Positions 24,300-32,812 of a stretch of DNA of 64,000 nt are shown here, in pieces (positions within the stretch are counted from its first letter, which is position 1; every line of letters starts with the position of its first letter). The stretch covers positions 4,515,001 through 4,579,000 of the forward strand of contig NZ_CP163439.1 of the NCBI RefSeq assembly GCF_041052385.1, given 5' to 3'. A program made the position numbers and the translations under genes. The notes below the pieces were generated by a model. That model had not been told where the DNA came from, ran no database searches, and saw nothing but the letters and a program-made list of their open reading frames with translations. The stretch is from Streptomyces sp. R28. GTDB lineage: Bacteria > Actinomycetota > Actinomycetes > Streptomycetales > Streptomycetaceae.

Positions 24300-24873
24300 A
24301 CCACTCCCGGTAGTCGGGTCCGCCGTACTCGACCCAGCGGCCGTCCAGGGTGAGCAGCGCCGTGGTGGGAAGCACGTCGGCTGCGCGTTCCGCGATGTAC
24401 GCCTCCCGGTCCCGGCCGAACGAGTTGTAGGGGTCGTGGGGGAACCGCTCCCTCAACTCCTCGTCCTCGGCGATGGCCCGCAGCACTGCCTCCGGACCGG
24501 TGTGGCGGGCCTCGAACCGCCGCCAGTCGTCCCACCGGCGTGCGGCCTCCCGGGCCACCTCCGCCCGGTCGGTGTCAAGATCGAGTAGCCCGCGTGGTCC
24601 GCCGTGGCACCGTGACCAGGGCAGCTCCTCGGCTGGCTTCCACTCGTCGTGCCGTACGAGGCGGGGGTCGTCCTCGTGCCCGGGAAGGACGGCGAACGCA
24701 CACCCGGCGCCCGAGATGAACCAGTAGTCCCACTCCCCCACCCAGTCCGGATGGGGGATGTCCTCACGGTTGTAGTCGTACGGAGCCAGGGCCCGTCCGA
24801 TCGCCCGGCGCAGCGAATCGGGGTCCTCCGGGTCGCAGGGTGGTACACAGACGGTGACGCGTCCCTTGGCCAT
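24235..24873 (-). CDS. Hypothetical cytoplasmic protein
   Basis: A 212-residue soluble, acidic, Trp/Arg-rich protein without signal or membrane segments. Recognisable stretches are GEWDYWFISGAGCAF, WDDWRRFEARHTGPEAVL and the closing WVEYGGPDYREWFNTYLDALP. I recall similar proteins in other streptomycetes but no function. ATG 24873 has AGAAGAAGGAG upstream; codons further up do not look coding. It overlaps the end of the convergent ATPase gene by 65 bases. Confidence 0.72.
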   Translation of the reverse strand: MAKGRVTVCVPPCDPEDPDSLRRAIGRALAPYDYNREDIPHPDWVGEWDYWFISGAGCAFAVLPGHEDDPRLVRHDEWKPAEELPWSRCHGGPRGLLDLDTDRAEVAREAARRWDDWRRFEARHTGPEAVLRAIAEDEELRERFPHDPYNSFGRDREAYIAERAADVLPTTALLTLDGRWVEYGGPDYREWFNTYLDALPADTMVVRVLYHA

Positions 24874-24940
24874 GGCTCCTTCTTCTCTGCTCGCTTTCTG
24901 GAAGTTCAGGATGGCCGTCGGCTGACACCGCGCAAGGAAA

Positions 24941-24982
24941 TAAAAGCCGGTGAGGGCACCCCGTCCCCACGGAGCCCTCACC
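24941..24982 (-). terminator. Terminator downstream of the MmpL gene
   Basis: Read on the minus strand, GGTGAGGGC and its complement form a 9-bp stem (arms 24949-24957 and 24974-24982) with a 16-base loop, then GGCTTTTATTT. Stem followed by a T-run fits a rho-independent terminator for the leftward MmpL gene. Confidence 0.75.
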
Positions 24983-25023
24983 GCCGGCAGCTACTTCAAT
25001 GGTCGTACTTCAACGGCGGCCGT

Positions 25024-27255
25024 TCAGACGCGTGCCAGCGCGCGGTCCCCGTCCGGGTCCTCGTCCTTCTTCGATTCGGCGTCCGTGCGCAGCCCCTCGC
25101 CCTCCACGTCCACGTTCGGCAGGGCGCGGTCGAGCCACTTCGGGAGCCACCAGGCCTTCTTGCCGAGCAGGGACAGGACCGCCGGGACGATGGCCATCCG
25201 CACGATGAAGGCGTCGAAGAAGACCGCGATCGCCAGGCCGAAGCCGATCATCTTGACCATGGACTCGCTGGAGCTGATGAAGCCCGCGAACACCGCCATC
25301 ATGATCACCGCGGCCGCCGTGACCACCCTGGCGCCGTACTTGAAGCCGGTCACCACCGCCTGGCTCGGCTTCTCGCCGTGGACGTACGCCTCGCGCATCC
25401 GCGTCACGAGGAACACCTCGTAGTCCATGGCCAGCCCGAAGACCACGCCGATCATGAAGATCGGCATCATCGACATGATCGGTCCGGTCTCCTCGACGCC
25501 CAGCAGGCCGGACAGCCAGCCCCACTGGAAGACCGCGACGACGGCGCCCAGCGCGGCGAGCACGCTCAACAGGAAGCCGAGGGCCGCCTTGAGGGGGACC
25601 AGGATCGAGCGGAAGACCAGGATCAGCAGGAGGAAGGCCAGGCCGACGACGAGACCCAGGTAGGGGATCAGCGCGTCGTTCATCCGCTGCGAGAAGTCGA
25701 TGTTCATGGCCGTCTGGCCGGTGACGAGCACCTCCGCGTCCGTGTCGGCCTTGATGCCGGCACCGGTGTCACGGATGACGTGGACCAGGTCCTCTGTCTG
25801 CGTCGAGGCGGGCTTGGAGTCCGGGATGACGGTGATGACGAAGGTGTCCCCGGCCTTGTTGAGTTGCGCCGGGGTCACCGCCGCGACGTCGTCCAGGCCC
25901 TTGATCCTGTCGGCCACCGTCGTGGCGGCGGCCTGCGGGTCGTCGCTCGCCCTGGCGTCGCCCACGATCATCAACGGGCCGTTGAAACCGGGGCCGAAGC
26001 CCTCCGACAGGATGTCGTAGGCGCGGCGCTGCGTGGTGGACGTCGGCTGTGTGCCGTCGTCGGGCAGACCCAGTTCCATCGAGGTGACCGGGGCCGCGAG
26101 GGCGCCCAGGCCGACCACGCCGAGGAGCAGGACGGCGACGGGACGGCGGACGACGAAGCTCGCCCAGCGGGTGCCCATGTTGGGCTTGGCCGCCGTCTGC
26201 GGGCTCTTCGGTGCCTTCCGGCGGCCGAACAGCTTGCTCTTCTCACCCGTCGGCTGGACCTTCCGGCCCGCGTAGCCGAGCAGCGCCGGGATCATGGTCA
26301 GGGCGATCAGGACGGCGATGACGACCGTGCCCGCCGCCGCGAGGCCCATCTTGGTCAGCATCGGGACCTTGACGACCGAGAGGCCGGCCAAGGCGATCAC
26401 GACCGTCAGGCCGGCGAAGACCACCGCGGAACCCGCCGTGCCGGTGGCCCGTCCGACCGCCTCCTCGCGATCACGGCCCTCGGCCAGCTCACCCCGGTAG
26501 CGGGAGACGATGAACAGGGCGTAGTCGATGCCGACGGCGAGGCCGATCATCACCGCCAGGGTGGACGTGGTCGAGCCCAGCTCCAGGGTGCTGGCGAGGG
26601 CGGTGATGACGGAGACGCCGATACCCACGCCGATCATCGCGGTCAGCAGCGGCAGCCCGGCCGCGACCAGCGAGCCCAGGGTGATGACGAGGACGATCGC
26701 GGCGATGGCGATGCCGACGATCTCGCCGGCCCCGGCCTCCGCGACCGTCTGGAGCGCGTCACCGCCGACCTCGACGGTCAGCCCCGCGTCCCGCGCGTCC
26801 TGCGCGGCCTCGTCCAGGGCGTCCCGGGTGCTGTCCTGAAGCTCCGGGCCGGCGACCTTGTAGGACACCGAGGCGTACGCGACCGTGCCGTCCCGGCTGA
26901 CGGCGTTCGCCGTGTACGGGTCGGCGACGGAGACGACCTCGGAGCCGTTGGACAGCTCCTTGACGGTCTCCTCGACGGTCGCCTTGTTGCCGGCATCGGT
27001 CATCTTCTCGCCGCTCGGCGCCTGGAATACGACGCGGGCGGTCGCTCCGTCCGCGCTGCTGCCCGGGAAGCGCTGCTCCAGCAGGTCGAAGGCCTTCTGC
27101 GCCTCGGTGCCGGGGATGGAGAAGGAGGTGGATCCGGCGCTGGGTGCGCTGGCCGCGCCGACACCCGCGACGGCGAGCAGCGCCACCCATATGAGGACGA
27201 CGAAGTGCCGTCGCCTGAAGGCGAGTCGGCCGAGTTTGTACAGGAACGTGGCCAC
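25024..27255 (-). CDS. MmpL-family RND exporter
   Basis: A 743-residue membrane transporter with the two-fold MmpL layout: one N-terminal span (about 14-36), a periplasmic domain (40-170), five spans with the GIDYALFIVSRYRGEL motif, then a second set of six spans with AMDYEVFLVTRMREAY. Members export lipids, siderophores or drugs using the proton gradient; the GxDY motifs contain proton-relay Asp-Tyr pairs. GTG start with GGGAGA upstream. A TetR gene 111 bases upstream in the same direction probably controls it. Confidence 0.93.
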   Translation of the reverse strand: MATFLYKLGRLAFRRRHFVVLIWVALLAVAGVGAASAPSAGSTSFSIPGTEAQKAFDLLEQRFPGSSADGATARVVFQAPSGEKMTDAGNKATVEETVKELSNGSEVVSVADPYTANAVSRDGTVAYASVSYKVAGPELQDSTRDALDEAAQDARDAGLTVEVGGDALQTVAEAGAGEIVGIAIAAIVLVITLGSLVAAGLPLLTAMIGVGIGVSVITALASTLELGSTTSTLAVMIGLAVGIDYALFIVSRYRGELAEGRDREEAVGRATGTAGSAVVFAGLTVVIALAGLSVVKVPMLTKMGLAAAGTVVIAVLIALTMIPALLGYAGRKVQPTGEKSKLFGRRKAPKSPQTAAKPNMGTRWASFVVRRPVAVLLLGVVGLGALAAPVTSMELGLPDDGTQPTSTTQRRAYDILSEGFGPGFNGPLMIVGDARASDDPQAAATTVADRIKGLDDVAAVTPAQLNKAGDTFVITVIPDSKPASTQTEDLVHVIRDTGAGIKADTDAEVLVTGQTAMNIDFSQRMNDALIPYLGLVVGLAFLLLILVFRSILVPLKAALGFLLSVLAALGAVVAVFQWGWLSGLLGVEETGPIMSMMPIFMIGVVFGLAMDYEVFLVTRMREAYVHGEKPSQAVVTGFKYGARVVTAAAVIMMAVFAGFISSSESMVKMIGFGLAIAVFFDAFIVRMAIVPAVLSLLGKKAWWLPKWLDRALPNVDVEGEGLRTDAESKKDEDPDGDRALARV

Positions 27256-27366
27256 GGAGGCGTCTCCCGGTCAGGTCGTGGGGTCGGTACTTGAGCAGGG
27301 GTGATCAGCCCGACGACGTGAGCGGATACGTCAGGTGGAGGGCTTGCTGGGGAAAGGGGAAAGGGG

Positions 27367-27972
27367 TCAGTCGCTCGGAACGCCGAGGGCGGGGAGGACC
27401 ACGGCGTCGATGTACGAGATGAGGAAGGCCTGGGTCGGCGGCAGCTCGTCGAGCATCGTGCGGGCGGCGAACCCGCCCATCATCATGTGCATCATGTAGT
27501 CGATCGCCGGGTTGTCCGCACGGACCTCGCCCCGGTCGATCGCCCGCTGCACCACGCGACGGAACTCCGCCATCTCCGGATCGATGAGGTGCTCCCGGAA
27601 CGCCCGCAGGAGGTCCGGGTTGCTGTGCACGGCCATGGCCAGACCCCGCATCAGGGCGGAGTTCTGCTCCATCTCGCAGTCGTCCGAGCGCATGGTGAGA
27701 GCGTGCAGGTCACCCTTCAGCGATCCGGTGTCGATGTCGCCGAGGCCGATGCCGCCCGGCTTGCTGTGCCGGACCGCCTTCGCCACCAGCTCCGGCTTGC
27801 CACCCCACTGGCGGTAGAGCGTCGCCTTGCTGGACCGGGTGCGGGCCGCCACGGCGTCCATGGTGAGGGCGTCGTAGCCGACCTCCCGGAGCAGGTCGAG
27901 CACGGCCTCGTACAACTCGGCCTCGCGCTCCGGGGTGATGCGGCTGCGACGCGCGGTTGCGGCCTCGGTCAC
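27367..27972 (-). CDS. TetR-family repressor
   Basis: A 201-residue regulator. The DNA-binding N-terminus contains ALTMDAVAARTRSSKATLYRQWGGKPELV, the classic TetR helix-turn-helix with TLYRxW. The C-terminal ligand domain is of the TetR_C type with a Met-rich helix (YMMHMMMGG). GTG 27972 has AAGG at proper distance; GTG 27981 is the other choice. Two copies of its probable operator lie immediately upstream. It likely represses itself and the downstream MmpL pump. Confidence 0.92.
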   Translation of the reverse strand: MTEAATARRSRITPEREAELYEAVLDLLREVGYDALTMDAVAARTRSSKATLYRQWGGKPELVAKAVRHSKPGGIGLGDIDTGSLKGDLHALTMRSDDCEMEQNSALMRGLAMAVHSNPDLLRAFREHLIDPEMAEFRRVVQRAIDRGEVRADNPAIDYMMHMMMGGFAARTMLDELPPTQAFLISYIDAVVLPALGVPSD

Positions 27973-27993
27973 CGTTCTCACCTTCCCACTCCG

Positions 27994-28010
27994 AACGACA
28001 CGGTTTCGTA
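27994..28010. promoter_or_regulatory. TetR operator copy 1 (imperfect)
   Basis: AACGACACGGTTTCGTA shares its right half with the perfect site at 28041-28057. Centres are 47 bases apart. It lies next to the TetR start. Confidence 0.65.
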
Positions 28011-28040
28011 CACCAAGAAAGGTACCCCATCTCTCATCGA

Positions 28041-28057
28041 AACGAAACGGTTTCGTT
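28041..28057. promoter_or_regulatory. TetR operator copy 2 (perfect palindrome)
   Basis: AACGAAAC-G-GTTTCGTT is a perfect 8+1+8 inverted repeat, between TetR and the divergent tricorn gene. ACGGTTTCGT-type sites are common for TetR proteins of actinomycetes. Confidence 0.75.
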
Positions 28058-28127
28058 CGCGTCCTGAGTCACGCCTGCCCCTGTGTCACGAGTTGCCCAG
28101 GTACGTCCACAGGAAAAGCATGGGGAG

Positions 28128-31100
28128 GTGAGCTACCTGCGCCTACCGCATCTGAGCGGCGATCTGCTGTGCTTCGTGGCCGAGGACGACCTGTGGCTGG
28201 CCCCCCTCGACGGCCCGGGCCGCGCCTGGCGACTCACCGTGGACCGCACCAAGATCGGCCACCCCCGCTTCTCCCCCGACGGCCGGCACATCGCGTACAC
28301 GAGCTGGCGCAGTCTGGTCCCCGAGATCCACCTGGTCCCGGTGGACGGCGGCCCGGGCACCCAGCTCACCCACTGGGGGTCGGCGGACACCCAGGTCTGC
28401 GGCTGGACACCCGACGGCATCATCCTCGCCGTCGCCTCCCACGGCGAGCCCTTCTCCCACTTCACCTGGGCCTACAAGCTCAGCCTCGGCGGCGACCCCG
28501 GCCGCAAACTCCCCTGGGGACCGTGCTCCGACATCCAGGTCGCCGACCTCGACGGCGAGCGCAAGACCCTGCTCCTGACGGGCACCCCGCCCCACGAACC
28601 GGCCGCCTGGAAGCGCTACCGGGGCGGGGCCACGGGCCGACTCTGGCTGCACGGCGAGCGCCTGCTCCCGGACATCGGCGGCCACCTCCACTCCCCCATG
28701 TTCGTCGGCGGCCGCATCGCCTTCCTCTGCGACCACGAGGGCGTCGGCAACCTCTACTCCTGCGCCCACGACGGCTCCGACCTGCGCCGCCACACCGACC
28801 ACGACGCCTTCTACGCCCGGCACGCCTCAAGTGACGGCACCCGGGTGGTGTACCAGTGCGCGGGCGACCTGTGGATCGTGGACGACCTCGCCGCGGACTG
28901 CGAGCCGCGCCGCCTCGACGTACGGCTGAGCGGGCCGCGCGCGGGACGCCGCAGGTACCAGGTGCCCGCAGCCCAGCACATCGACGGCATCTCCGTGGAC
29001 GAGACGGGCCGCGCGAGCGCCGTGGTCGTCCGCGGCAGCCTCTACTGGCTGACCCACCGGGACGGCCCGGCCCGCACGATGACCGACACCCCGGGCGTAC
29101 GGGTCCGGCTTCCGGAGATGCTCGGCTCGGTCGGCCAGGTCGCGTATGTGACGGACGCGGAGGGCGAGGACGCCATCGAGATCGCGTACCTGCCGCGCGC
29201 CACGGGCGACCGCGAGCCGCGCCGGCTGGCCTCCGGCGAGCTGGGCCGGGTCCTGGAGATGGTCGCCGACCCGAAGGGCGAGCGCCTCGCGATCGCCTCG
29301 CACGACGGCCGGCTGCTCCTGACCGACGTGACCGAGGACTCCAACGGCGAGGTCACGGAGCTGATCCGCTCGGTCAACGGCCCGGTACGGGACCTGGCCT
29401 TCTCCCCGGACGGGGCCTGGCTGACCTGGTCGCATCCCGGGATCGGCCGCTCCCTGCGCCAGATCAAGCTGGCCCGGATCTCCGGAGCCGGGGAAGGGGC
29501 CCGTGGAATCGTCGACGTCACCAACGGCCGCTTCGAGGACGAGAACCCGGTGTTCACCCGGGACGGCCGGTACCTGGCCTTCCTCTCCTGGCGGGGCTTC
29601 GACCCGGTGTACGACGTCCACACCGGCGACCTGTCCTTCCCGCTGGGCTGCCGCCCCTACCTGGTGCCCCTGTCCTCCGCGACCCCCTCCCCCTTCGCCC
29701 TGAACCCCGAGGGCCGGCCGGCCGCCGGTGGCCTGGACCCGGTGGAGGACGAGGAGGGCGGGGACGCCGGTACGACGACCGTCGAGGTGGAGGGCCTGGA
29801 GAGCAGGGTCACCCCCTTCCCGGTCACCGCCTCCAAGTACTCCGCGCTGCACCCGGTCTCGGGCGGCGGACTGGTCTGGCTGCGCTGGCCGATCTCGGGC
29901 GCGCTGGGCGAGACCTTCGCCAACCCGGACGACATGACCGGGCGGCCGACCCTCGAACACTTCAACATCAGCAAGGCGAAGAAGGCCGAACTCGTCGACC
30001 ATCTGGACTGGTTCGCGGTGAGCGGCGACGGGTCCCGCCTGGTCCTGGTCGACGAAGGCGAACTGCGGGGGGTGCCCGCGTCCGACACCGGCGACAGCGA
30101 CACGACGGTGTGGATCGACCTGCGCCGCATCCTGCACGAGGTGGACCCGACGGCGGAGTGGAGGCAGTCGTACGCGGAGGCGGGCCGGCTGATCCGGGCG
30201 TACTTCTGGGAGCCGGAGATGTGCGGCATCGACTGGGACGCGGTCCTCGACCAGTACCGCCCCCTGGTCGAACGCGTCGCCTCCCCCGACGAGTTCGCCG
30301 ACCTCCTGCGCGAGGTACTGGGCGAACTGGGCACCTCGCACGCGTACGTCACCGCCGCCCGCCGCAATGAGGGCCCGGCCCACTACCAGCGCTGGCAGGG
30401 CCTGCTGGGCGCCAACTTCGTCCGCAGGGACGAGGGCTGGATGGTCAAGCGCATCCTCCCCGGCGAATCCTCCGACTCCAAGGCCCGCTCCCCGCTGGCG
30501 GGCACCGGCATCCGGGAAGGCGCGGTACTCACCCACGTCGACGGCCGCCCGGTGGACCCGACCGCGGGCCCCTACCCCCTCCTGGCCGGCTCCGGCGGCA
30601 CCACGGTCGAGCTGACGTTCACCCCGGCAGAGGGTGAGGCGGGCCGGGCACGGCGGGTGGCGGTGGTCCCCCTCGTCGACGAGCGCCCGCTCCGCTACCA
30701 GGACTGGGTCGCCAAACGCCGCGACGTCGTACGGGAGTTGAGCGGCGGCCGCTGCGGCTACCTGCACATCCCGGACATGGGCGGCTCGGGCTGGGCCCAG
30801 TTCAACCGGGACCTGCGGATGGAGATGTCACGCCCCGCCCTGATCGTCGACGTACGCGGCAACGCGGGCGGCCACATCAGCGAACTGGTCGTGGAGAAGC
30901 TGACCCGCACGATCCTCGGCTGGGACCTCACCCGCAACGCCCAGCCGGTGTCGTACGCGTCCAACGCCCCGAGGGGCCCGGTGGTCGCCCTGGCCGACGA
31001 AGCGACGTCCTCGGACGGCGACATGATCACGGCCGCCTTCAAACTCCTCAAGCTGGGCCCGGTCGTCGGCCAGCGCACCTGGGGCGGAGTCGTCGGCATG

Positions 31101-31376
31101 ACCGGCCGCCACCGCCTGGGCGACGGCACGGTGATCACGGTCCCGATGAACGCGGCCTGGTTCGACGCCTACGGCTGGTCCATCGAGAACAAGGGCGTAA
31201 CCCCGGACGTGGAAATCCTCCGCACCCCCCTGGACTGGGCAGAGGGCCGCCACGCCCAACTGACCGACGCGGTGGAACTGGCCCTGGAGCTACTGGAGAC
31301 CAACCCGCCCGCGACACCCCCGGATTACACCCACGCCCCAGACCGCTCCCGCCCCAAACTGCCACCACGCTCGTGA
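28128..31376 (+). CDS. Tricorn protease homologue (S41)
   Basis: A 1082-residue cytosolic giant peptidase that trims proteasome-type peptides. It has an N-terminal six-bladed beta-propeller (about 1-320), a second propeller (about 320-630), then C1, PDZ and C2 catalytic domains. Matching the archaeal enzyme, Ser737-His738 occur in LGTSHAYV, nucleophile Ser962-Asp963 in ATSSDGD and Glu1020 in IENKGVTPDVE, so the catalytic tetrad is complete. The frame is open to 28083; GTG 28128 begins the conserved SYLRLPHLSGD. It diverges from the TetR gene, so the operators may touch its promoter. Confidence 0.93.
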   Translation: MSYLRLPHLSGDLLCFVAEDDLWLAPLDGPGRAWRLTVDRTKIGHPRFSPDGRHIAYTSWRSLVPEIHLVPVDGGPGTQLTHWGSADTQVCGWTPDGIILAVASHGEPFSHFTWAYKLSLGGDPGRKLPWGPCSDIQVADLDGERKTLLLTGTPPHEPAAWKRYRGGATGRLWLHGERLLPDIGGHLHSPMFVGGRIAFLCDHEGVGNLYSCAHDGSDLRRHTDHDAFYARHASSDGTRVVYQCAGDLWIVDDLAADCEPRRLDVRLSGPRAGRRRYQVPAAQHIDGISVDETGRASAVVVRGSLYWLTHRDGPARTMTDTPGVRVRLPEMLGSVGQVAYVTDAEGEDAIEIAYLPRATGDREPRRLASGELGRVLEMVADPKGERLAIASHDGRLLLTDVTEDSNGEVTELIRSVNGPVRDLAFSPDGAWLTWSHPGIGRSLRQIKLARISGAGEGARGIVDVTNGRFEDENPVFTRDGRYLAFLSWRGFDPVYDVHTGDLSFPLGCRPYLVPLSSATPSPFALNPEGRPAAGGLDPVEDEEGGDAGTTTVEVEGLESRVTPFPVTASKYSALHPVSGGGLVWLRWPISGALGETFANPDDMTGRPTLEHFNISKAKKAELVDHLDWFAVSGDGSRLVLVDEGELRGVPASDTGDSDTTVWIDLRRILHEVDPTAEWRQSYAEAGRLIRAYFWEPEMCGIDWDAVLDQYRPLVERVASPDEFADLLREVLGELGTSHAYVTAARRNEGPAHYQRWQGLLGANFVRRDEGWMVKRILPGESSDSKARSPLAGTGIREGAVLTHVDGRPVDPTAGPYPLLAGSGGTTVELTFTPAEGEAGRARRVAVVPLVDERPLRYQDWVAKRRDVVRELSGGRCGYLHIPDMGGSGWAQFNRDLRMEMSRPALIVDVRGNAGGHISELVVEKLTRTILGWDLTRNAQPVSYASNAPRGPVVALADEATSSDGDMITAAFKLLKLGPVVGQRTWGGVVGMTGRHRLGDGTVITVPMNAAWFDAYGWSIENKGVTPDVEILRTPLDWAEGRHAQLTDAVELALELLETNPPATPPDYTHAPDRSRPKLPPRS

Positions 31377-31379
31377 GGG

Positions 31380-31494
31380 CTCTCAAGGGTCGCAGGGCGC
31401 AACTCTCAAGGGTCGCAGGGCGCAACTCTTGAGGAGCACGGGGCGCAACTCTTGAGAGGCACGGAGCGCAACTCTTGAGAGGCGCGGGGCCGTA
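31380..31494. repeat. Five tandem 23-bp repeats
   Basis: Units begin at 31380, 31403, 31426, 31449 and 31472. The first two are nearly identical (CTCTCAAGGGTCGCAGGGCG followed by CAA); later ones drift to CTCTTGAG and similar. They lie directly after the tricorn stop, head to tail with no spacers. A minisatellite-like array. Confidence 0.9.
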
Positions 31495-31521
31495 TCAAGA
31501 CACGGCAACTCAACCCACCCA

Positions 31522-31550
31522 GGGGCGCGGGGAACTGCGCGACCAGCCCC
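31522..31550. repeat. Streptomyces-type dispersed intergenic palindromic repeat
   Basis: GGGGCGCGGGGAACTGCGCG, then ACCAGCCCC, flanked by GGGGC and GCCCC that can pair. I recall this core as abundant between genes of many Streptomyces genomes; only one copy is in this window. Confidence 0.55.
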
Positions 31551-31593
31551 CACAGACCCGCACCCGACAACGCACCCCAACACAAGCCAAAAC

Positions 31594-31625
31594 GCGGGGC
31601 ACCCCCCAATCAGGGGGCGCCCCGC
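31594..31625. terminator. Convergent hairpin
   Basis: GCGGGGC then a C-run, pairing with a G-run and GCCCCGC, makes a long imperfect stem of about 13-15 pairs between the tricorn gene and the next leftward gene. Probably ends transcription in both directions. Confidence 0.6.
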
Positions 31626-31652
31626 GTCAACGGCCAAAGCCGAGCGCAGCGG

Positions 31653-31835
31653 CTACGCGTCGTAGTCCTGGTTCAGGCGGTCCTCTTCCTCACGCCGAGT
31701 CCGCTCCGACTCCTCGTCCCGCTGCGGCCGCTGGCGCCCACGCTGCTGCGCCTGCTCCTTGGCCTGCTGGGCCTTCTGACGGGCCTGCTGCTGCATCTGT
31801 TCGGACTTCTCCTGGAACTGGTCCTTCATACCCAT
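31653..31835 (-). CDS. Small Gln-rich coiled-coil-like protein
   Basis: A 60-residue, highly charged protein made largely of Gln, Arg, Glu and Lys (QMQQQARQKAQQAKEQAQQ), ending DRLNQDYDA. It should form one long helix or coiled coil. ATG 31835 has GGGAG upstream. No family name known to me; it may belong to the short stress- or nucleoid-associated helical proteins. Confidence 0.72.
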   Translation of the reverse strand: MGMKDQFQEKSEQMQQQARQKAQQAKEQAQQRGRQRPQRDEESERTRREEEDRLNQDYDA

Positions 31836-31927
31836 GTGGGTTCACTCCCGTAGTGAGTGGGGGGGGGATTGGCCCCTCGGTGGGGCCTCGACCAGATTCA
31901 CACGGGCGATAACCCCCCGCATCTCGA

Positions 31928-32812
31928 TCAGTTACGCCGCGTAGTTCTCTCCTGCTCATCGGCGGCGCCCCCCGCCCCGACCAGCCCGGTACGCATCCCC
32001 TCCAGCCGCCCGGCGAAGCGTTTCATCTCCCGCTGGCCCACAGTGCCGATGATCCCCGGCAGATACCCGCGCACGCCCTGCATCCCGCGCAGCCACCACT
32101 GCCCGTACACATGACTGGACCGCCGTTCGATCCCGGCGACGATCCGCTCGACCGCCGGCCCCAGCGGATAGGTCTTGTTGGACGGCCAGGGCAGCCGCTT
32201 CCTCAACTCCCGCATGACGTCGTCCTGATCGGCCCCGCGCACCATGTCGGTGTCGGTCCAGGACAGATACCCGACCCCCACCCGTACGCCCTGGTGGCCG
32301 ACTTCGGCCCGCAGACTGTGCGCGTACGCCTCCACACCCGACTTGGACGCGCAGTACGCGGTCATCATCGGCGCCGGAGTGATCGCCGCGAGCGAGGCTA
32401 TCTGCAGCAGATACCCCCGGCTCTCCGTCAGCACCGGCAGAAACGCCCGCGCGGTCACCGCCGACCCGATGAGGTTGACCTCGATGACCCGCCGCCACGC
32501 CTCGGGATCGGAGTCGACGAACGGCCCGCCGGTCGCGACCCCGGCGTTGGCGACGACGATGTCGACCTTCCCGAACCGCTCCTTGACCTCCCGCGCCACC
32601 CGGGCCATCGCCTCGTGGTCGGTGACATCGGCGTACCAGTGGTCGCTGTCGCTGTGCAGCCGTTCGCAGACCTGCTTGAGGGCGTCCGGCTCCAGCCCGA
32701 CGAGCGCCACCTTCGCACCGCGTGCGGAGAGCTTGCGGGCGAGCAGCTCACCGACGCCCCGAGCCGCCCCCGTGACGACGGCGACCTGACCTTCCAGGCT
32801 CACCCTGCTCAT
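31928..32812 (-). CDS. SDR-family oxidoreductase
   Basis: A 294-residue short-chain dehydrogenase. The nucleotide-binding motif TGAARGVGE (about 15-23), then NAGVA, and catalytic Ser (about 146) with Y-x-x-x-K in AYCASKSG. The start is at ATG 32812, overlapping the upstream hydrolase stop (ATGA). It completes a three-gene operon with a Baeyer-Villiger monooxygenase and an alpha/beta hydrolase. An alcohol-to-ketone step feeding the monooxygenase is a reasonable role (inference). Confidence 0.92.
   Translation of the reverse strand: MSRVSLEGQVAVVTGAARGVGELLARKLSARGAKVALVGLEPDALKQVCERLHSDSDHWYADVTDHEAMARVAREVKERFGKVDIVVANAGVATGGPFVDSDPEAWRRVIEVNLIGSAVTARAFLPVLTESRGYLLQIASLAAITPAPMMTAYCASKSGVEAYAHSLRAEVGHQGVRVGVGYLSWTDTDMVRGADQDDVMRELRKRLPWPSNKTYPLGPAVERIVAGIERRSSHVYGQWWLRGMQGVRGYLPGIIGTVGQREMKRFAGRLEGMRTGLVGAGGAADEQERTTRRN

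Noticed and set aside
31380..31494. CRISPR-like array
   Set aside because: The 23-bp units are directly abutting, with no spacers and no cas genes.
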